Counted from the stretch's first letter, positions 7,765 through 18,939 are shown. The stretch: DNA of 64,000 nucleotides from Alphaproteobacteria bacterium (GCA_020446675.1 JAGREE010000010.1:51122-115121); one strand, 5' to 3'. Made by a program: numbers and translations. The notes: generated by a model not told the origin, from the sequence alone.

Positions 7765-10256
7765 TCATTTGAAGAAACAGCCATTTTAAATGGCTGTTTC
7801 TTTTCATTTTTCTTAACTTTAATAAAACCTGCAAAAGATGCTGCAAAAATACCGCCTATAGCCGCTTTTATCCAGTCTTGAAGATGAAGCGGGCTTAAAT
7901 GCATCAAGTCTGATAAGGCTGGAAACTGAATAAGTAAAACCGCAGACAAAAGTGTCAACCCGGTGATCATCCGGGCAGCGTTAGATCGAAATCCGCTAAG
8001 GATCAAGGTTATCGTTGCCCCACTAATAATTAAAGCGGCCAATGCAATTGTCCTCGCATGGATTACATTTTGTTCAGCGCCAAGGGCCTGTTCATAAAGA
8101 AAAATAATTAATAGGGTTATTAATGTTCCGACAAGACCAATAATGATCCATTCATTCCAATCAAAAAACCGTACTTTAACATTGTTTCTAAGTATATCCA
8201 GATCATCAGTCGCTGGAAGTTGTTGATAAACAAGCAACGCTGTTGGGTGAATAATAAGCTCAAGCCAAACAATATGTATGGGCAAATAGAGCAAGGGATA
8301 TCCTAAAAGTGGAATGATTGCCGCTGTCGCCACAAATGGAAGATGGATCATTAAAAGATAAAAAAAGCTGAGTTTAAGGTTTTGAAAAAGTTGTCGTCCT
8401 TCCGCAATCGCCCGAACAATAGTTCGAAAATTATCATCAAGCAGAACTATAGATGCGACCTCTCGTGCAGGTCTGGTTCCACGCTCACCCATGGCTATTC
8501 CAACATCTGCCCCCTGCAAAGCAGGTACATCATTTACACCGTCCCCCGTTACCGCAACTATATGACCAGCTTTTTGCAGTGCTCTGACTATTTTCAGTTT
8601 ATCCGATGGTTTTGCCCGGGCTATAACATCAACAAAATAAGTATCCTTTGAACCATTGTTCAGATAAAAATCAATCTCCGGCCCTTCAATGACATGAGGA
8701 TCACCAGATCCTATACCAAGATCTTTCGCAATTGCAGCAGCAGTGGCCGGATGATCGCCAGTAACCATAATTACTCTAATCCCAGCGGCCTGCGCCCTTT
8801 TTACAGCGACTGCGACACCATCCCGCAATGGGTCTTCAAATGCCAACAACCCAGCAAGCTGATAATCATTTTCTGGTTCATCAGCGGGGACAATATCCAG
8901 TTTTTTATAAGCGCATGCTATGACCTTGTGTCCATTCGTTGCAAAGGTCCGGGTTTTATCCAGCCAATTTTCTCTGGCTTTATCATCGCACTCCACCATG
9001 GAAATAATCGTTTCCGGAGCCCCTTTTATTACCGCCATCATTTCCCCTGATGCATTTTTTATAATTGCTGTCTCCCGGCGGCGATCTTCCGTAAAAGGAT
9101 AGGTTTCAATCCTTTCAATATTCCTCACCGTTGCTTTCTCAAGAAGCAGAGCATCAAGCGGATCCCCATTTTCCTTTCTCGATGCAAAAGAGGCTATATT
9201 TACAACAAATTCATCATTAAGTCCTTTGTTGCTGACTATATGGGAAAGCTCCAACTTACCCATGGTCAACGTTCCTGTTTTATCAGTACAAATGCAGCTA
9301 ATTCGCCCGATATTTTCAACAACAACGGCGCGACGGACCAGCGCACGTCGTTTGGCAAGACGAAATACCCCAACACCAAGAAAAAATGTAAAAACAACAG
9401 GAAACTCTTCCGGCAGTGCGGCTATTGCCAAGGTTAGTGCACTTAGCAGCGCATCAAGTACACCGTAACCCTGCTGATATCTGATAGTCGCAAGAAGTAA
9501 GCACAAAATGGTTGCGATTACGATTAGTATCCCTATCATTCTGGCAATTGCGTTCTGAAGCGGGGTTCGCTCATGTTTTTCTGAGCGTGCTGATCTGGCA
9601 ATCTGACCATATAAAGTATCAGCACCCGTAAAAATAATTCTAACCGTAACGTCCCCCGTTAACAAACGCGTTCCTGCCGTACCCCAGTGAACCTCATCAA
9701 TGGACGTGCTGTCAGTGCCAACAAATGGCACTGTAAAAAACCGTTTACGAACCGGCATCGATTCACCAGTCAAAGCGGACTCATCAACCTGAATATTTTC
9801 CCCTTTTAAAATTATTCCATCAGCGGGGAAGGACTCTCCTGCAGAGACAAGAGCGAGGTCCCCAGGCAATAGATCAAGCGCTGGGATTACTTTTATGGCG
9901 CCATCACGGTAAACTTTAACGAGCGTTGAAAGTTGCCCCTTTAATCCTTCTGTTGAAGCTTGTGTGCGCCGGTGAAGATATGCGTCCATCCCTATAATAG
10001 GTAGGAGAGCAACCCCCAGAACAATGCCATCAGAATAATTCCCCATCCAGAAAAATAATGAGGAAATAGAGACAAGAAACCAAACCATAGGATCACGAAA
10101 TGTATCACGTATTACATCATTCCATCCAGATGATGCAGATAATAAAATATCATTCTGTCCGTAAATGCTTTTTCTTTCATCCAGATCGGTCTGGCTCAGG
10201 CCTTGCATGTTGTCAGAAAAATTCTTGAGCCGGGAAAGAGTGAAGGAGCGATACAT
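7761..10256 (-). CDS. P-type (E1-E2) cation-transporting ATPase, ion unknown
   Basis: This 831-residue inner-membrane pump has the family signatures: TGES at residues 163-166 (actuator), CTDKTGTLT with phosphorylated Asp325, MVTGDHPATA, and TGDGVNDVPAL in the hinge. There is no N-terminal heavy-metal-binding domain, and helix 4 reads PEEFP (282-286), not the CPC/CPH of heavy-metal pumps, so it belongs with the P2-like group. The helix-6 segment reads WLELIIHPTA instead of the NxxTDxxPA of Ca2+ and Na+/K+ pumps, so the transported ion cannot be assigned. ATG 10256 has GAGGG upstream. The stop overlaps the convergent fusion gene by 4 nt. Confidence 0.9.
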   Translation of the reverse strand: MYRSFTLSRLKNFSDNMQGLSQTDLDERKSIYGQNDILLSASSGWNDVIRDTFRDPMVWFLVSISSLFFWMGNYSDGIVLGVALLPIIGMDAYLHRRTQASTEGLKGQLSTLVKVYRDGAIKVIPALDLLPGDLALVSAGESFPADGIILKGENIQVDESALTGESMPVRKRFFTVPFVGTDSTSIDEVHWGTAGTRLLTGDVTVRIIFTGADTLYGQIARSARSEKHERTPLQNAIARMIGILIVIATILCLLLATIRYQQGYGVLDALLSALTLAIAALPEEFPVVFTFFLGVGVFRLAKRRALVRRAVVVENIGRISCICTDKTGTLTMGKLELSHIVSNKGLNDEFVVNIASFASRKENGDPLDALLLEKATVRNIERIETYPFTEDRRRETAIIKNASGEMMAVIKGAPETIISMVECDDKARENWLDKTRTFATNGHKVIACAYKKLDIVPADEPENDYQLAGLLAFEDPLRDGVAVAVKRAQAAGIRVIMVTGDHPATAAAIAKDLGIGSGDPHVIEGPEIDFYLNNGSKDTYFVDVIARAKPSDKLKIVRALQKAGHIVAVTGDGVNDVPALQGADVGIAMGERGTRPAREVASIVLLDDNFRTIVRAIAEGRQLFQNLKLSFFYLLMIHLPFVATAAIIPLLGYPLLYLPIHIVWLELIIHPTALLVYQQLPATDDLDILRNNVKVRFFDWNEWIIIGLVGTLITLLIIFLYEQALGAEQNVIHARTIALAALIISGATITLILSGFRSNAARMITGLTLLSAVLLIQFPALSDLMHLSPLHLQDWIKAAIGGIFAASFAGFIKVKKNEKKQPFKMAVSSND
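7774..7814 (+). terminator. Intrinsic terminator of the fusion gene, inside the 3' end of the P-type ATPase gene
   Basis: GAAACAGCCATT (7774-7785) pairs perfectly with AATGGCTGTTTC (7789-7800), followed by TTTTCATTTTTCTT. It lies 10 nt after the stop of the forward gene and within the last codons of the convergent ATPase gene. Confidence 0.75.
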
Positions 10257-10338
10257 AATTATCCCTCAGAATGAAGGAAAAAATCAATCTTGCCTTGATT
10301 ATTCTCGCCCCGTTTCTGAAATTCCATGAAATTTTTTT

Positions 10339-10926
10339 TCATTCGGATTTAAGGCTGAATGCAATCGCAAGCGTTGCTATTCCTGTTGAAAGAATATTGG
10401 CCCCACTAAGAATGCCTATTGCCCAAAGAGCAGAAAATGGAAATTGGGACCAAAGAAAAACCCCCAGAATGAAGGCTATAAGTCCGTCAAATAATACCCA
10501 TGTCCAGTTTTTCATTGCCCTCATCTGTAACGCCAAAATGAATTTTAAAATCCCTTCAGCTATAAAAATAGTGGCAAGAATTATCGTAAATACTGCAACA
10601 CTTTCTATCGGCCGGACCAATAAAATTATCCCGGCTACTGCCCAGATAATGCTCGAAAATAAAGCAAGAAGTAAACCTGACCATTTATGATAGCCAAATG
10701 CCTGAATAAATTGAATTATTCCGGAAAAAAGCAATACCAGACCAATGATAATGATAATGGAAATGCTACTAATCAATGGGAACAATATTGCCGCAGCGCC
10801 CAAGACAAACAACATCAGTCCAAAAAAGAACAACCAATTCCGGTTCTTCGAAATTGTTATCATAAGATCTGCTATTTGTATTCTGCCAGTTCCATTATGG
10901 TCATGTCTATTTTCGCGCATATGCAT
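10339..10926 (-). CDS. HdeD/DUF308 family membrane protein
   Basis: The 195-residue protein has a short hydrophilic histidine-containing N-terminus (residues 1-30) and then about six hydrophobic segments in three tandem pairs, the layout of HdeD-type proteins, known in enterobacteria for acid resistance. Each pair ends in a small glycine-rich turn (for example LVLLFSGIIQFIQA). An ATG two codons later is an alternative start. It lies 82 nt upstream of the P-type ATPase on the same strand, so the two may be co-transcribed. The role here is unknown. Confidence 0.8.
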   Translation of the reverse strand: MHMRENRHDHNGTGRIQIADLMITISKNRNWLFFFGLMLFVLGAAAILFPLISSISIIIIIGLVLLFSGIIQFIQAFGYHKWSGLLLALFSSIIWAVAGIILLVRPIESVAVFTIILATIFIAEGILKFILALQMRAMKNWTWVLFDGLIAFILGVFLWSQFPFSALWAIGILSGANILSTGIATLAIAFSLKSE

Positions 10927-11078
10927 ATCTTTAAATCAGAATAATAGGTTAAAACCCGACAACATCCCAAAACACTTTTCCTAAAGTCGCCTGTTCAAGC
11001 TTTCCCTTCGGCCAACGCTTTATAAGTCTACTTTTAATCGCACGGTTTGTCCATCAAATGTAATTTTAGATGGGCCGT

Positions 11079-11109
11079 AAAAAAAAGACGGCACAAAGGC
11101 CGCCTTTTT
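11079..11109 (-). terminator. Intrinsic terminator after lpd
   Basis: Read on the reverse strand, GGCGGC pairs with GCCGTC (one G-U pair) around a short loop and is followed by eight T. It lies 24 nt after the lpd stop and closes the long TCA block. Confidence 0.85.
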
Positions 11110-11132
11110 CACAGTTTCTGAATTCATTATAA

Positions 11133-12539
11133 TTACATATGGATTGGTGAGCCACCTGCTGCCATGGCTGCTTCCTTAACTGCTTCAGCTTCGGTCGGGT
11201 GCGCGTGGCAGGTATAAGCAATATCTTCTGCGGTCAGGCCTTTTTCAATGGCGAGTGTCACTTCAGCAATCATATTACCGGCATCAGCACCAATGATATG
11301 GGCACCTAGGACTTTATCATTATCCTGGGAAGAAAGAATTTTTACAAAACCATCTGTCTGGCTGTTGGCTTTGGCACGGCTGTTGGCAGTAAACGGAAAC
11401 TTACCCACATTATAGGCTATTCCGGCGTCCTTAAGCTGTTCTTCGGTTTTACCGACGCTTGCCACTTCCGGCATTGTATAAATCACACCCGGGATGGCAT
11501 CATAATTAACATGACCGGCAAATCCGGCTATCGTTTCAGCAACAGCAATACCTTCATCCTCGGCCTTATGAGCCAGCATAGCACCGCGCACAACATCACC
11601 AATTGCATAAACGCCCTGAACATTCGTTTCAAAATGATCATTTATATCCACCTGCCCGCGGTCGGTCATTTTAACCCCTGCCTCTTCAAGGCCCAACCCT
11701 TCTGTATAAGGGCGACGACCAACAGAAACCAGAACAACATCCGCCTTTATTGTTTCAGCATCACCGCCTGCTGCCGGTTCAACGGATACCGTGGCACCCG
11801 TTTTTGTCGTTTTAACAGCGGTCACTTTTGATTTAAGTTTAAAGCTGAACCCTTGTTTTTTGAGAATTCTGGCAAAAGTTTTTGAGACCTCGCCATCCAT
11901 TTCCGGCGTGATACGGTCCATAAATTCAACAACCGTTACTTCCGCGCCAAGTCTTTTCCATACTGATCCCAGCTCAAGCCCGATCACACCACCGCCAATC
12001 ACCACCAAGTGTTTTGGCACTTTTGGCAGGCTGAGTGCCCCGGTCGAGGAAACAACAATTTTTTCATCAATTTTAATGCCCGGCAGGGCCGCAACATCAG
12101 AACCGGTCGCAATGACAATATTTCTCGTCTCTAATGTCTGATTTCCACCGTCATTAAGCGTGACATCGACTTTACCCGCTCCGGCAATTTTACCGCGACC
12201 TTTTACATAATCGACTTTATTCTTCTTAAACAGAAATTCAATACCACCCGTCAGATCACTGACAACGCCGTCTTTGTGTTTCATTAATTTGGCAATATCA
12301 ATGGAAAGCTTACCTGTAGAAATACCATATTTTTCCATACCACCATTGGCTTCATCATAAAGCTCGGATGCATGCAGTAGCGCTTTTGACGGAATACAGC
12401 CAACATTCAGACATGTTCCGCCAAGGGCCCCACGCATTTCCACACAGGCAGTTTTTAGTCCCAGCTGAGCCGCTCTGATAGCTGCAACATAACCGCCGGG
12501 GCCACCGCCGATAATAACGACATCATATTTATCACTCAT
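11133..12539 (-). CDS. lpdA: Dihydrolipoyl dehydrogenase (E3)
   Basis: E3 reoxidises the dihydrolipoyl arm of the 2-oxoglutarate (and possibly pyruvate) dehydrogenase complex, giving NADH. The 468-residue protein shows the FAD-binding GGGPGGY at 11-17, the redox-active disulfide Cys43-Cys48 in [13 protein letters not shown], a second dinucleotide site [13 protein letters not shown], and the C-terminal HAHPTEAE with the catalytic His-Glu pair. It follows sucB by 23 nt and is the last gene of the block, before a strong terminator. Confidence 0.97.
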   Translation of the reverse strand: MSDKYDVVIIGGGPGGYVAAIRAAQLGLKTACVEMRGALGGTCLNVGCIPSKALLHASELYDEANGGMEKYGISTGKLSIDIAKLMKHKDGVVSDLTGGIEFLFKKNKVDYVKGRGKIAGAGKVDVTLNDGGNQTLETRNIVIATGSDVAALPGIKIDEKIVVSSTGALSLPKVPKHLVVIGGGVIGLELGSVWKRLGAEVTVVEFMDRITPEMDGEVSKTFARILKKQGFSFKLKSKVTAVKTTKTGATVSVEPAAGGDAETIKADVVLVSVGRRPYTEGLGLEEAGVKMTDRGQVDINDHFETNVQGVYAIGDVVRGAMLAHKAEDEGIAVAETIAGFAGHVNYDAIPGVIYTMPEVASVGKTEEQLKDAGIAYNVGKFPFTANSRAKANSQTDGFVKILSSQDNDKVLGAHIIGADAGNMIAEVTLAIEKGLTAEDIAYTCHAHPTEAEAVKEAAMAAGGSPIHM

Positions 12540-12562
12540 AATGAACTTCCATTTTCATTCAA

Positions 12563-13792
12563 TTAAAGATCAAGAACCAGACGTTGTGGATCTTCGAGAT
12601 TTTCTTTGACCCGTACCAGAAACGTCACCGCGCCTTTACCGTCAACAATCCTATGATCGTAACTAAGGGACAGATACATCATCGGGCGGATGACAATCTC
12701 ATCATTCACCACAACTGGCCGTTTCTGAATAGTATGCATTCCCAGAATCCCGGATTGCGGCGCATTCAGAATCGGTGATGAAAGAAGCGAGCCAAACACA
12801 CCGCCATTTGAAATGGTAAATGTTCCCCCCATCATATCTTCCATTGCAAGTTTACCGTCACGGGCAAGTCCGCCAAGACGGCTGATTTCTTTTTCAATAT
12901 CAGCAAAGCCAAGTTTCTCGCAGTTTCGCACGACCGGAACAACCAGACCTGCTGGCGTACTTGCCGCAACACCGATATTGTAATAGTTTTTATAGACAAT
13001 ACTGTCTTCGCGAATTTCCGCGTTTACTTCAGGGATTTCCTTTAGCGCTGCAGTACAGGCTTTGGCAAAGAAAGACATAAAACCAAGTCGGCATCCATGT
13101 TTCTTTTCAAAAGTCTCCTGATACTGTTTGCGAAGATTCATGACCGCAGTCATATCCACCTCATTATAAGTGGTCAGCATAGCCGCAGTATTTTGTGCAT
13201 CTTTAAGACGCTTGGCAATTGTACGGCGCAAACGGGTCATTGGAACCACTTCTTCCTGTGGTGCCGCAACAACTTCTGCTGCCGGTGTAGTGGATTGTGC
13301 TGCAGGTGCTGGTCCGCCTGAAATATGCGCAAGCACATCCGCTTTTGTCACTGCCCCACCAGCACCAGTACCTGCAATCTTGGAAACATCAATCCCTTTT
13401 TCCGCAGCAAGCTTTGCTGCTGCTGGTCTTGCATTCGAACCTGATTTTCCGGATGCTGCGGCAGCTACCGGAGCAGCCACAGCCTTTTCTTTTGGCTTTT
13501 CTTCTTTCGCCGGAGTGTCTTTAGCAACCGGTTTCTCAGCGGCCTTACCCTGAGCCGTCTCATCAATTTTACCCAGAAGGGCGCCGACTTCCACATTATC
13601 GCCTTCTTTAGCGACAATTTCTGAAAGGGCTCCCGCAGCAGATGCGGTCACTTCAAGGGCAACCTTATCTGTCTCCAGTTCGCAAACAACTTCGTCAACG
13701 GCAACTGCATCACCAACGGCTTTATACCATTTTCCTACAGTTGCTTCAGATACTGATTCGCCGAGTACCGGCACTTGGATTTCGACGGTCAT
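12563..13792 (-). CDS. sucB: 2-oxoglutarate dehydrogenase E2 (dihydrolipoamide succinyltransferase)
   Basis: E2 transfers the succinyl group to CoA and forms the core of the complex. The 409 residues contain one lipoyl domain (Lys43 in [11 protein letters not shown]), an Ala/Pro/Lys-rich linker (about 85-180) that includes a peripheral-subunit-binding domain ([17 protein letters not shown], about 121-137), and a catalytic domain ending in [16 protein letters not shown] with the active-site His and Asp. It follows sucA by 21 nt. Confidence 0.97.
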   Translation of the reverse strand: MTVEIQVPVLGESVSEATVGKWYKAVGDAVAVDEVVCELETDKVALEVTASAAGALSEIVAKEGDNVEVGALLGKIDETAQGKAAEKPVAKDTPAKEEKPKEKAVAAPVAAAASGKSGSNARPAAAKLAAEKGIDVSKIAGTGAGGAVTKADVLAHISGGPAPAAQSTTPAAEVVAAPQEEVVPMTRLRRTIAKRLKDAQNTAAMLTTYNEVDMTAVMNLRKQYQETFEKKHGCRLGFMSFFAKACTAALKEIPEVNAEIREDSIVYKNYYNIGVAASTPAGLVVPVVRNCEKLGFADIEKEISRLGGLARDGKLAMEDMMGGTFTISNGGVFGSLLSSPILNAPQSGILGMHTIQKRPVVVNDEIVIRPMMYLSLSYDHRIVDGKGAVTFLVRVKENLEDPQRLVLDL

Positions 13793-13813
13793 ATGACCAA
13801 CTCCTTATTGTTC

Positions 13814-16750
13814 TTATCTTTTCTTAATTGTTAAAGCCTGATCAATCAGATCCGCTTGCTGTTTTTTATGTCTTTCCATCAACCCTGTTGCTGGAGAGGC
13901 CGCTTCTTTACGTCCTGCATAAGCCGGCCGTTTTACCTTACCGCCAACATTGGTAAGTACTTGTTCTATGAGTGGATCAATAAAGCTCCAGGACCCCATA
14001 TTTTTGGGTTCTTCCTGACACCAGACCACGGTTTCAAGATTTTTAAATCTTTTGATTTCTTTGGTAAGGGCTTCCGCCGGGAATGGATAGAGTTGTTCAA
14101 TACGCATAATATAGGTATCTTTCTGCTCACGAATATCCCGCTCTGCCATCAGGTCATAATAGACTTTTCCTGTGCACAGAATAAGACGTTTAATTCCGCT
14201 TGGCTTGTTAATTTCGATAGTTTTATGCGGATCAGATTCAGCATCATCCCATAAAATTCTATGAAATTCTGAGCCAACGCCCATATCTTCTATTTTTGAC
14301 GTCGCCAGTTTATGACGAAGCAATGACTTCGGTGTCATAATGATCAGAGGTTTGCGGAATTTACGCTTCATCTGACGTCTTAGAACATGAAAATAGTTGG
14401 CAGGCGTTGTACAATTTACCACCTGCATATTATCCTCTGCACAAAGCTGAAGAAACCTTTCCAGACGGGCAGATGAATGTTCCGGACCCTGCCCCTCATA
14501 GCCATGAGGTAGACAGACAACAAGGCCACTGAAGCGTAACCATTTGCTTTCACCGCTGGAAATAAACTGGTCAAATAGCATCTGAGCACCATTGGCAAAA
14601 TCACCAAACTGCGCTTCCCAAATCACCAGAGCATTCGGCTCAGCCATGGTATAGCCATACTCAAATCCGAGCACTGCTTCTTCGGAAAGGGCACTGTCAA
14701 TAACTTCAAATGTAGCATGGGCATCTGGCCCCTGACCGGCATGAGCAAGCGGCGCATATCGCTCTTCCGTTTCCTGATCAACAAATACACTATGTCTCTG
14801 GGAGAAGGTCCCACGCTGACTGTCCTGACCTGACAGGCGGACGCGGTGGCCCTCACGGATCAGCGTACCAAAGGCAAGTGCCTCAGCTGTCGCCCAGTCA
14901 AAATTTTCACCTGTTTCGAACATTTGCGCCTTAGCTTCAAGGGTTCGTTGCAGCGTTTTGTGAATTTTGAATCCGTCAGGAACGGTTGTCAATAAATGAC
15001 CAAGGTCTTTTAGTTCCTCGACATTAACCCCTGTTTTGCTGCCACGGCGCATATCAGCATCCGGACGTTCCAGTCCACTCCAGCTACCGGCAAACCAGTC
15101 TGCCTTTTCAGGTTTATAACTTTTTGCCGCCTCAAATTCGACATCCAGAAAATTATGAAAATCCTTAACCATCTGCTCCGCTTCTTCTGCGGTCAAAAGG
15201 CCTTCACGTATTAATCTTTCGGCATAGATTGCCCGTGTAGTTGGATGGTTTTTAATACGTTTATACATCAGCGGCTGTGTAAAGGACGGCTCATCGCCTT
15301 CGTTATGGCCAAACCGTCGATAACAGAACATATCAACGACCACATCTTTTTTAAATGTTTGCCTATATTCAGTTGCAAGCTTCATCGCAAAAACCACGGC
15401 TTCCGGATCATCGCCATTTACATGAAATACCGGTGCCTGAATAGCTTTGGCCATATCAGAAGGATATGGTGAAGAACGCGAATAATGAGGTGATGTGGTA
15501 AAGCCGATTTGGTTATTAACGACCACATGGATTGTACCACCGGTATGATACCCGCGAAGATCACTAAGCGCAAAACCCTCGGCAACAATGCCCTGGCCCG
15601 AAAAGGCCGCATCACCATGCATCAATAATGTCAGAACACTTGAGCCGGACTTATCGCCGCGCTGCATGAGTTTGGCTCTTGTTTTGCCAAGGGCAACCGG
15701 GTTGACTGCTTCAAGGTGTGACGGGTTGGCTGTCAAAGAGAGATGCACGTCATTTCCATCGAAGGCACGGTCCGAAGAGGCGCCCAGATGGTATTTAACA
15801 TCGCCTGATCCCTCGATTTCGTCTGGGGTTGATGATCCACCATGGAATTCATGGAATATAGCTTTAAAAGGCTTGCTCATCACATTTGTAAGCACGTTTA
15901 GTCGACCACGGTGGGGCATACCAATAACAATTTCTTTAATACCAATTTGTCCACCAGTTTTAATTACAGCTTCCAAGGCCGGAATAAGCGTTTCCGCTCC
16001 ATCAAGACCAAATCTTTTCGTGCCAACATATTTCTTGGCAAGGTAGCCTTCATAGCCCTCGGCTTCAGTCAGTTTCTGCAATATTGCAAGCTTGCCTTCA
16101 TTGGTAAAATGAATTTCCTTGTCGCGGCCCTCAATGCGCTTCAAAATCCAGCTTTTCTCTTCAGCACTGTTAATATGCATAAATTCAACACCGAATGTTG
16201 AACAATATGTTCTTGCCAGAATTGCCATGACTTCTCTGACAGTAGCCGCTTCAAGCCCCAATACATTATCAAGGAAAATCTCACGGTCCAGATCACCCTC
16301 ACCAAATCCGTAAGTCTCTGGATCAAGTTCAGAATGGTATGGTTTTTCAGTAAGTCCGAGAGGGTCAAGATTTGCATGCAAATGTCCACGAACCCGATAG
16401 GTTCGGATCATCATTAAGCAACGGATTGAATCAAGCGTCGCTTTCCTGATATCAGCTTCAGAAGCTGTCGACTTGCCTTTCTTTTTCTCATCTTTTGCTT
16501 CAAAACCCGGATTAAGGGCATCTGTCAGGTCATCATTTTCATTATAAGGCCAGTCCTTCCGTGTCCATGAAGCACCCGGCTTTTCTTTACCGGCACCCAT
16601 GAGAAGTCTGGCATCGTCAGCCAGTTCTTCAAAATAAGACTGCCATGATGGATCCACAGATGATGGATCACGGGAATATCTGGCAAATAATTCTTCAACA
16701 AATGCACCACTGGCGCCGTTAAAAAGATTTTCTTTGGTTTCTATACTCAT
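13814..16750 (-). CDS. sucA: 2-oxoglutarate dehydrogenase E1
   Basis: E1 decarboxylates 2-oxoglutarate with thiamine diphosphate and passes the succinyl unit to the E2 lipoyl arm. I start at MSIETKEN (ATG at 16750), because family members begin near there; an ATG nine codons upstream would add MIIKTGSNK. The chain of 978 residues has the N-terminal E2-interacting segment (GASGAFVEELFARY), the thiamine site HGDAAFSGQGIV, and the C-terminal SSARLERFLQLC region. Length is normal. It lies between sucD and sucB in the TCA block. Confidence 0.97.
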   Translation of the reverse strand: MSIETKENLFNGASGAFVEELFARYSRDPSSVDPSWQSYFEELADDARLLMGAGKEKPGASWTRKDWPYNENDDLTDALNPGFEAKDEKKKGKSTASEADIRKATLDSIRCLMMIRTYRVRGHLHANLDPLGLTEKPYHSELDPETYGFGEGDLDREIFLDNVLGLEAATVREVMAILARTYCSTFGVEFMHINSAEEKSWILKRIEGRDKEIHFTNEGKLAILQKLTEAEGYEGYLAKKYVGTKRFGLDGAETLIPALEAVIKTGGQIGIKEIVIGMPHRGRLNVLTNVMSKPFKAIFHEFHGGSSTPDEIEGSGDVKYHLGASSDRAFDGNDVHLSLTANPSHLEAVNPVALGKTRAKLMQRGDKSGSSVLTLLMHGDAAFSGQGIVAEGFALSDLRGYHTGGTIHVVVNNQIGFTTSPHYSRSSPYPSDMAKAIQAPVFHVNGDDPEAVVFAMKLATEYRQTFKKDVVVDMFCYRRFGHNEGDEPSFTQPLMYKRIKNHPTTRAIYAERLIREGLLTAEEAEQMVKDFHNFLDVEFEAAKSYKPEKADWFAGSWSGLERPDADMRRGSKTGVNVEELKDLGHLLTTVPDGFKIHKTLQRTLEAKAQMFETGENFDWATAEALAFGTLIREGHRVRLSGQDSQRGTFSQRHSVFVDQETEERYAPLAHAGQGPDAHATFEVIDSALSEEAVLGFEYGYTMAEPNALVIWEAQFGDFANGAQMLFDQFISSGESKWLRFSGLVVCLPHGYEGQGPEHSSARLERFLQLCAEDNMQVVNCTTPANYFHVLRRQMKRKFRKPLIIMTPKSLLRHKLATSKIEDMGVGSEFHRILWDDAESDPHKTIEINKPSGIKRLILCTGKVYYDLMAERDIREQKDTYIMRIEQLYPFPAEALTKEIKRFKNLETVVWCQEEPKNMGSWSFIDPLIEQVLTNVGGKVKRPAYAGRKEAASPATGLMERHKKQQADLIDQALTIKKR

Positions 16751-16818
16751 TTTGTTCGAGCCTGTTTTAATAATCAAACCGTTGGATCAACTTTTACTCA
16801 TAAAGGATTTATAAACGT

Positions 16819-17694
16819 TTAACCCTTTAATACTTTTAACATTGTCGTACCGAGTTCAGATGGGCTGTCAGAAATCACGATGCCAGCGCTTTTCATCGCC
16901 TCAATCTTGTCTTCTGCACCGCCTTTACCACCGGAAACAATCGCCCCGGCGTGACCCATTGTCCGTCCAGGAGGCGCTGTACGCCCGGCTATAAACCCGA
17001 CAACCGGTTTTTTGATTTTGTGGGTTTTAAGGAATTCTGCAGCATCTTCTTCTGCTGAACCGCCAATTTCACCGATCATGATAATTGACTGTGTTTCATC
17101 ATCATGAAGGAAGCCATCAAGGACATCAATAAAGTTTGTGCCATTTACCGGGTCACCACCAATACCAACGCAGGTGGTTTGTCCAAGGCCCGCAACTGTT
17201 GTCTGATGAACAGCTTCATATGTTAAAGTACCGGACCTTGAAACGCACCCAACTGACCCTCTCATATGGATATGACCCGGCATAATCCCGATTTTACATT
17301 CTCCAGGCGTGATGACCCCCGGGCAGTTGGGACCAATCAGGCGAGAACTTGACCCCTGTAGAGCCCTCTTCACCTTAACCATATCAAGAACGGGAATTCC
17401 TTCTGTAATACAGACAATAAGTTCAACCTTGGCATCAATTGCTTCCAATATAGCATCGGCCGCGAATGGAGGTGGCACATAAATGACGGATGCATTGGCC
17501 TCTGTTTTATGAACGGCTTCTTCAACAGTGTTAAAGACCGGAAGGTCAAGATGCTGGGTGCCGCCTTTACCCGGTGTTACACCACCAACCATTTTGGTTC
17601 CATAGGCAATAGCCTGTTCAGAATGGAATGTTCCTTGTGCTCCCGTGAAGCCCTGGCAGATTACTTTTGTTTGTGAATTTACGAAAATAGACAT
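16819..17694 (-). CDS. sucD: Succinyl-CoA synthetase, alpha subunit
   Basis: The alpha subunit binds CoA and carries the phosphohistidine of the ADP/GDP-forming enzyme that converts succinyl-CoA to succinate. The 291-residue chain has the CoA-binding Rossmann start [29 protein letters not shown], and the phosphohistidine loop [17 protein letters not shown]. Its ATG shares one base with the sucC stop (TAATG), so translation is probably coupled. Confidence 0.97.
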   Translation of the reverse strand: MSIFVNSQTKVICQGFTGAQGTFHSEQAIAYGTKMVGGVTPGKGGTQHLDLPVFNTVEEAVHKTEANASVIYVPPPFAADAILEAIDAKVELIVCITEGIPVLDMVKVKRALQGSSSRLIGPNCPGVITPGECKIGIMPGHIHMRGSVGCVSRSGTLTYEAVHQTTVAGLGQTTCVGIGGDPVNGTNFIDVLDGFLHDDETQSIIMIGEIGGSAEEDAAEFLKTHKIKKPVVGFIAGRTAPPGRTMGHAGAIVSGGKGGAEDKIEAMKSAGIVISDSPSELGTTMLKVLKG

Positions 17695-18863
17695 TAGCTT
17701 GCCTCCTCTACAGCTTTTACAATTTTAGCTGCAGCATCGCCAAGATCAGATGCCGCGATAATATTCAGACCGGAGTTATTCATTATCTCCTTGCCTTTTT
17801 CTACGTTAGTCCCTTCCAGACGCACAACGAGCGGCACATTCAGTGACAATTCCTTGGCAGCAGCAACCACACCTTCTGCAATCACATCACAGCGCATGAT
17901 ACCGCCAAATATGTTAACAAGAATTCCCTCAACTGCTGGATCGCTCAGAATAATTTTGAACGCTTCTGTAACCCGTTCTCTGGTTGCGCCACCTCCAACG
18001 TCCAGAAAGTTTGCTGGAGATCCGCCTTTTAATTTGATGATATCCATTGTGGCCATAGCAAGACCGGCGCCATTGACCATGCAACCGATGCTGCCATCAA
18101 GCTTAATATAGCTCAGCTCATGTTTTGCCGCTTCAAGTTCCATTGGATCTTCTTCTGTCGGGTCACGAAGCTCAACCACATCCTTATGTCTGAAAAGTGA
18201 ATTGCCATCAAATCCCATCTTTGCGTCAAGAATGACGATATCGTCATCTTTTGTGACAACGAGAGGGTTAATCTCAAGCATTGAAGCATCTTTTTCGACA
18301 AATGTTTTATAAAGGGACGCAATGACCTTTACAGCAGCACTTGCCGCTTTACCTGTAAGGCCAATTGCATAAGCCACTTTCCGACAATGAAACCCGGATA
18401 GTCCGGTCGCAGGATCAATCGTTACAGTAATGATTTTTTCAGGCGTTTTTGCAGCAACTTCTTCAATATCCATGCCACCTTCTGATGACGCAATAATCGC
18501 TATACGGCTGCTTTCACGGTCAACCAGAAGGCTGATATAAAGTTCATTGGCAATTGCACATCCATCTTCAATATAAACCTGATTAACCTGTTTACCGGCT
18601 GGGCCAGTTTGGTGGGTTACAAGGTTCATTCCTATCATATGCGAAGCAACCTGTTTTACTTCTTCAACAGATTTTACGACCTTAACACCGCCGCCTTTAC
18701 CGCGTCCGCCTGCATGGATTTGGGCTTTTACCACCCATACCGGTCCGCCAAGATCTTTGGCGACCTGTTCTGCCTCTTTCGCTGTATAGGCGATACCACC
18801 GCCAAGTACCGGTGCACCATACTGCCTAAGCAGCTCTTTCGCCTGATATTCATGAATATTCAT
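17694..18863 (-). CDS. sucC: Succinyl-CoA synthetase, beta subunit
   Basis: The beta subunit holds the ATP-grasp nucleotide site and binds succinate. The 389-residue protein starts [16 protein letters not shown], carries [16 protein letters not shown], and ends with the flavodoxin-like CoA ligase fold ([15 protein letters not shown]). It follows mdh after an 87-nt spacer that contains a hairpin, and is translationally coupled to sucD. Confidence 0.97.
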   Translation of the reverse strand: MNIHEYQAKELLRQYGAPVLGGGIAYTAKEAEQVAKDLGGPVWVVKAQIHAGGRGKGGGVKVVKSVEEVKQVASHMIGMNLVTHQTGPAGKQVNQVYIEDGCAIANELYISLLVDRESSRIAIIASSEGGMDIEEVAAKTPEKIITVTIDPATGLSGFHCRKVAYAIGLTGKAASAAVKVIASLYKTFVEKDASMLEINPLVVTKDDDIVILDAKMGFDGNSLFRHKDVVELRDPTEEDPMELEAAKHELSYIKLDGSIGCMVNGAGLAMATMDIIKLKGGSPANFLDVGGGATRERVTEAFKIILSDPAVEGILVNIFGGIMRCDVIAEGVVAAAKELSLNVPLVVRLEGTNVEKGKEIMNNSGLNIIAASDLGDAAAKIVKAVEEAS

Positions 18864-18906
18864 AGGTCTATACCTTTTTCCCGCTAGTTTTTCGTTTATA
18901 CGTCTT

Positions 18907-18939
18907 AAAGAACAAGGATTAAGAAAACCCTTATTCTTT
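18907..18939 (-). promoter_or_regulatory. Hairpin in the mdh-sucC spacer
   Basis: On the reverse-strand transcript AAAGAATAAGG pairs with CCTTGTTCTTT over 11 positions with one G-U pair, with an 11-nt loop. No T run follows, so it is more likely an mRNA processing or stabilising structure, or a leaky terminator, than a full terminator. Confidence 0.4.

Noticed and set aside
10271..10690. 139-aa forward frame antisense to the HdeD-like gene
   Set aside because: The reverse frame has a regular membrane-protein pattern; the forward one has no recognisable features.
13170..13553. 127-aa Ala-rich forward frame inside sucB
   Set aside because: It lies antisense to the Ala/Pro-rich linker of sucB; the composition is a by-product of that linker.
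15588..16046. 152-aa forward frame inside sucA
   Set aside because: Antisense to the conserved E1 core with no start signal or family match.
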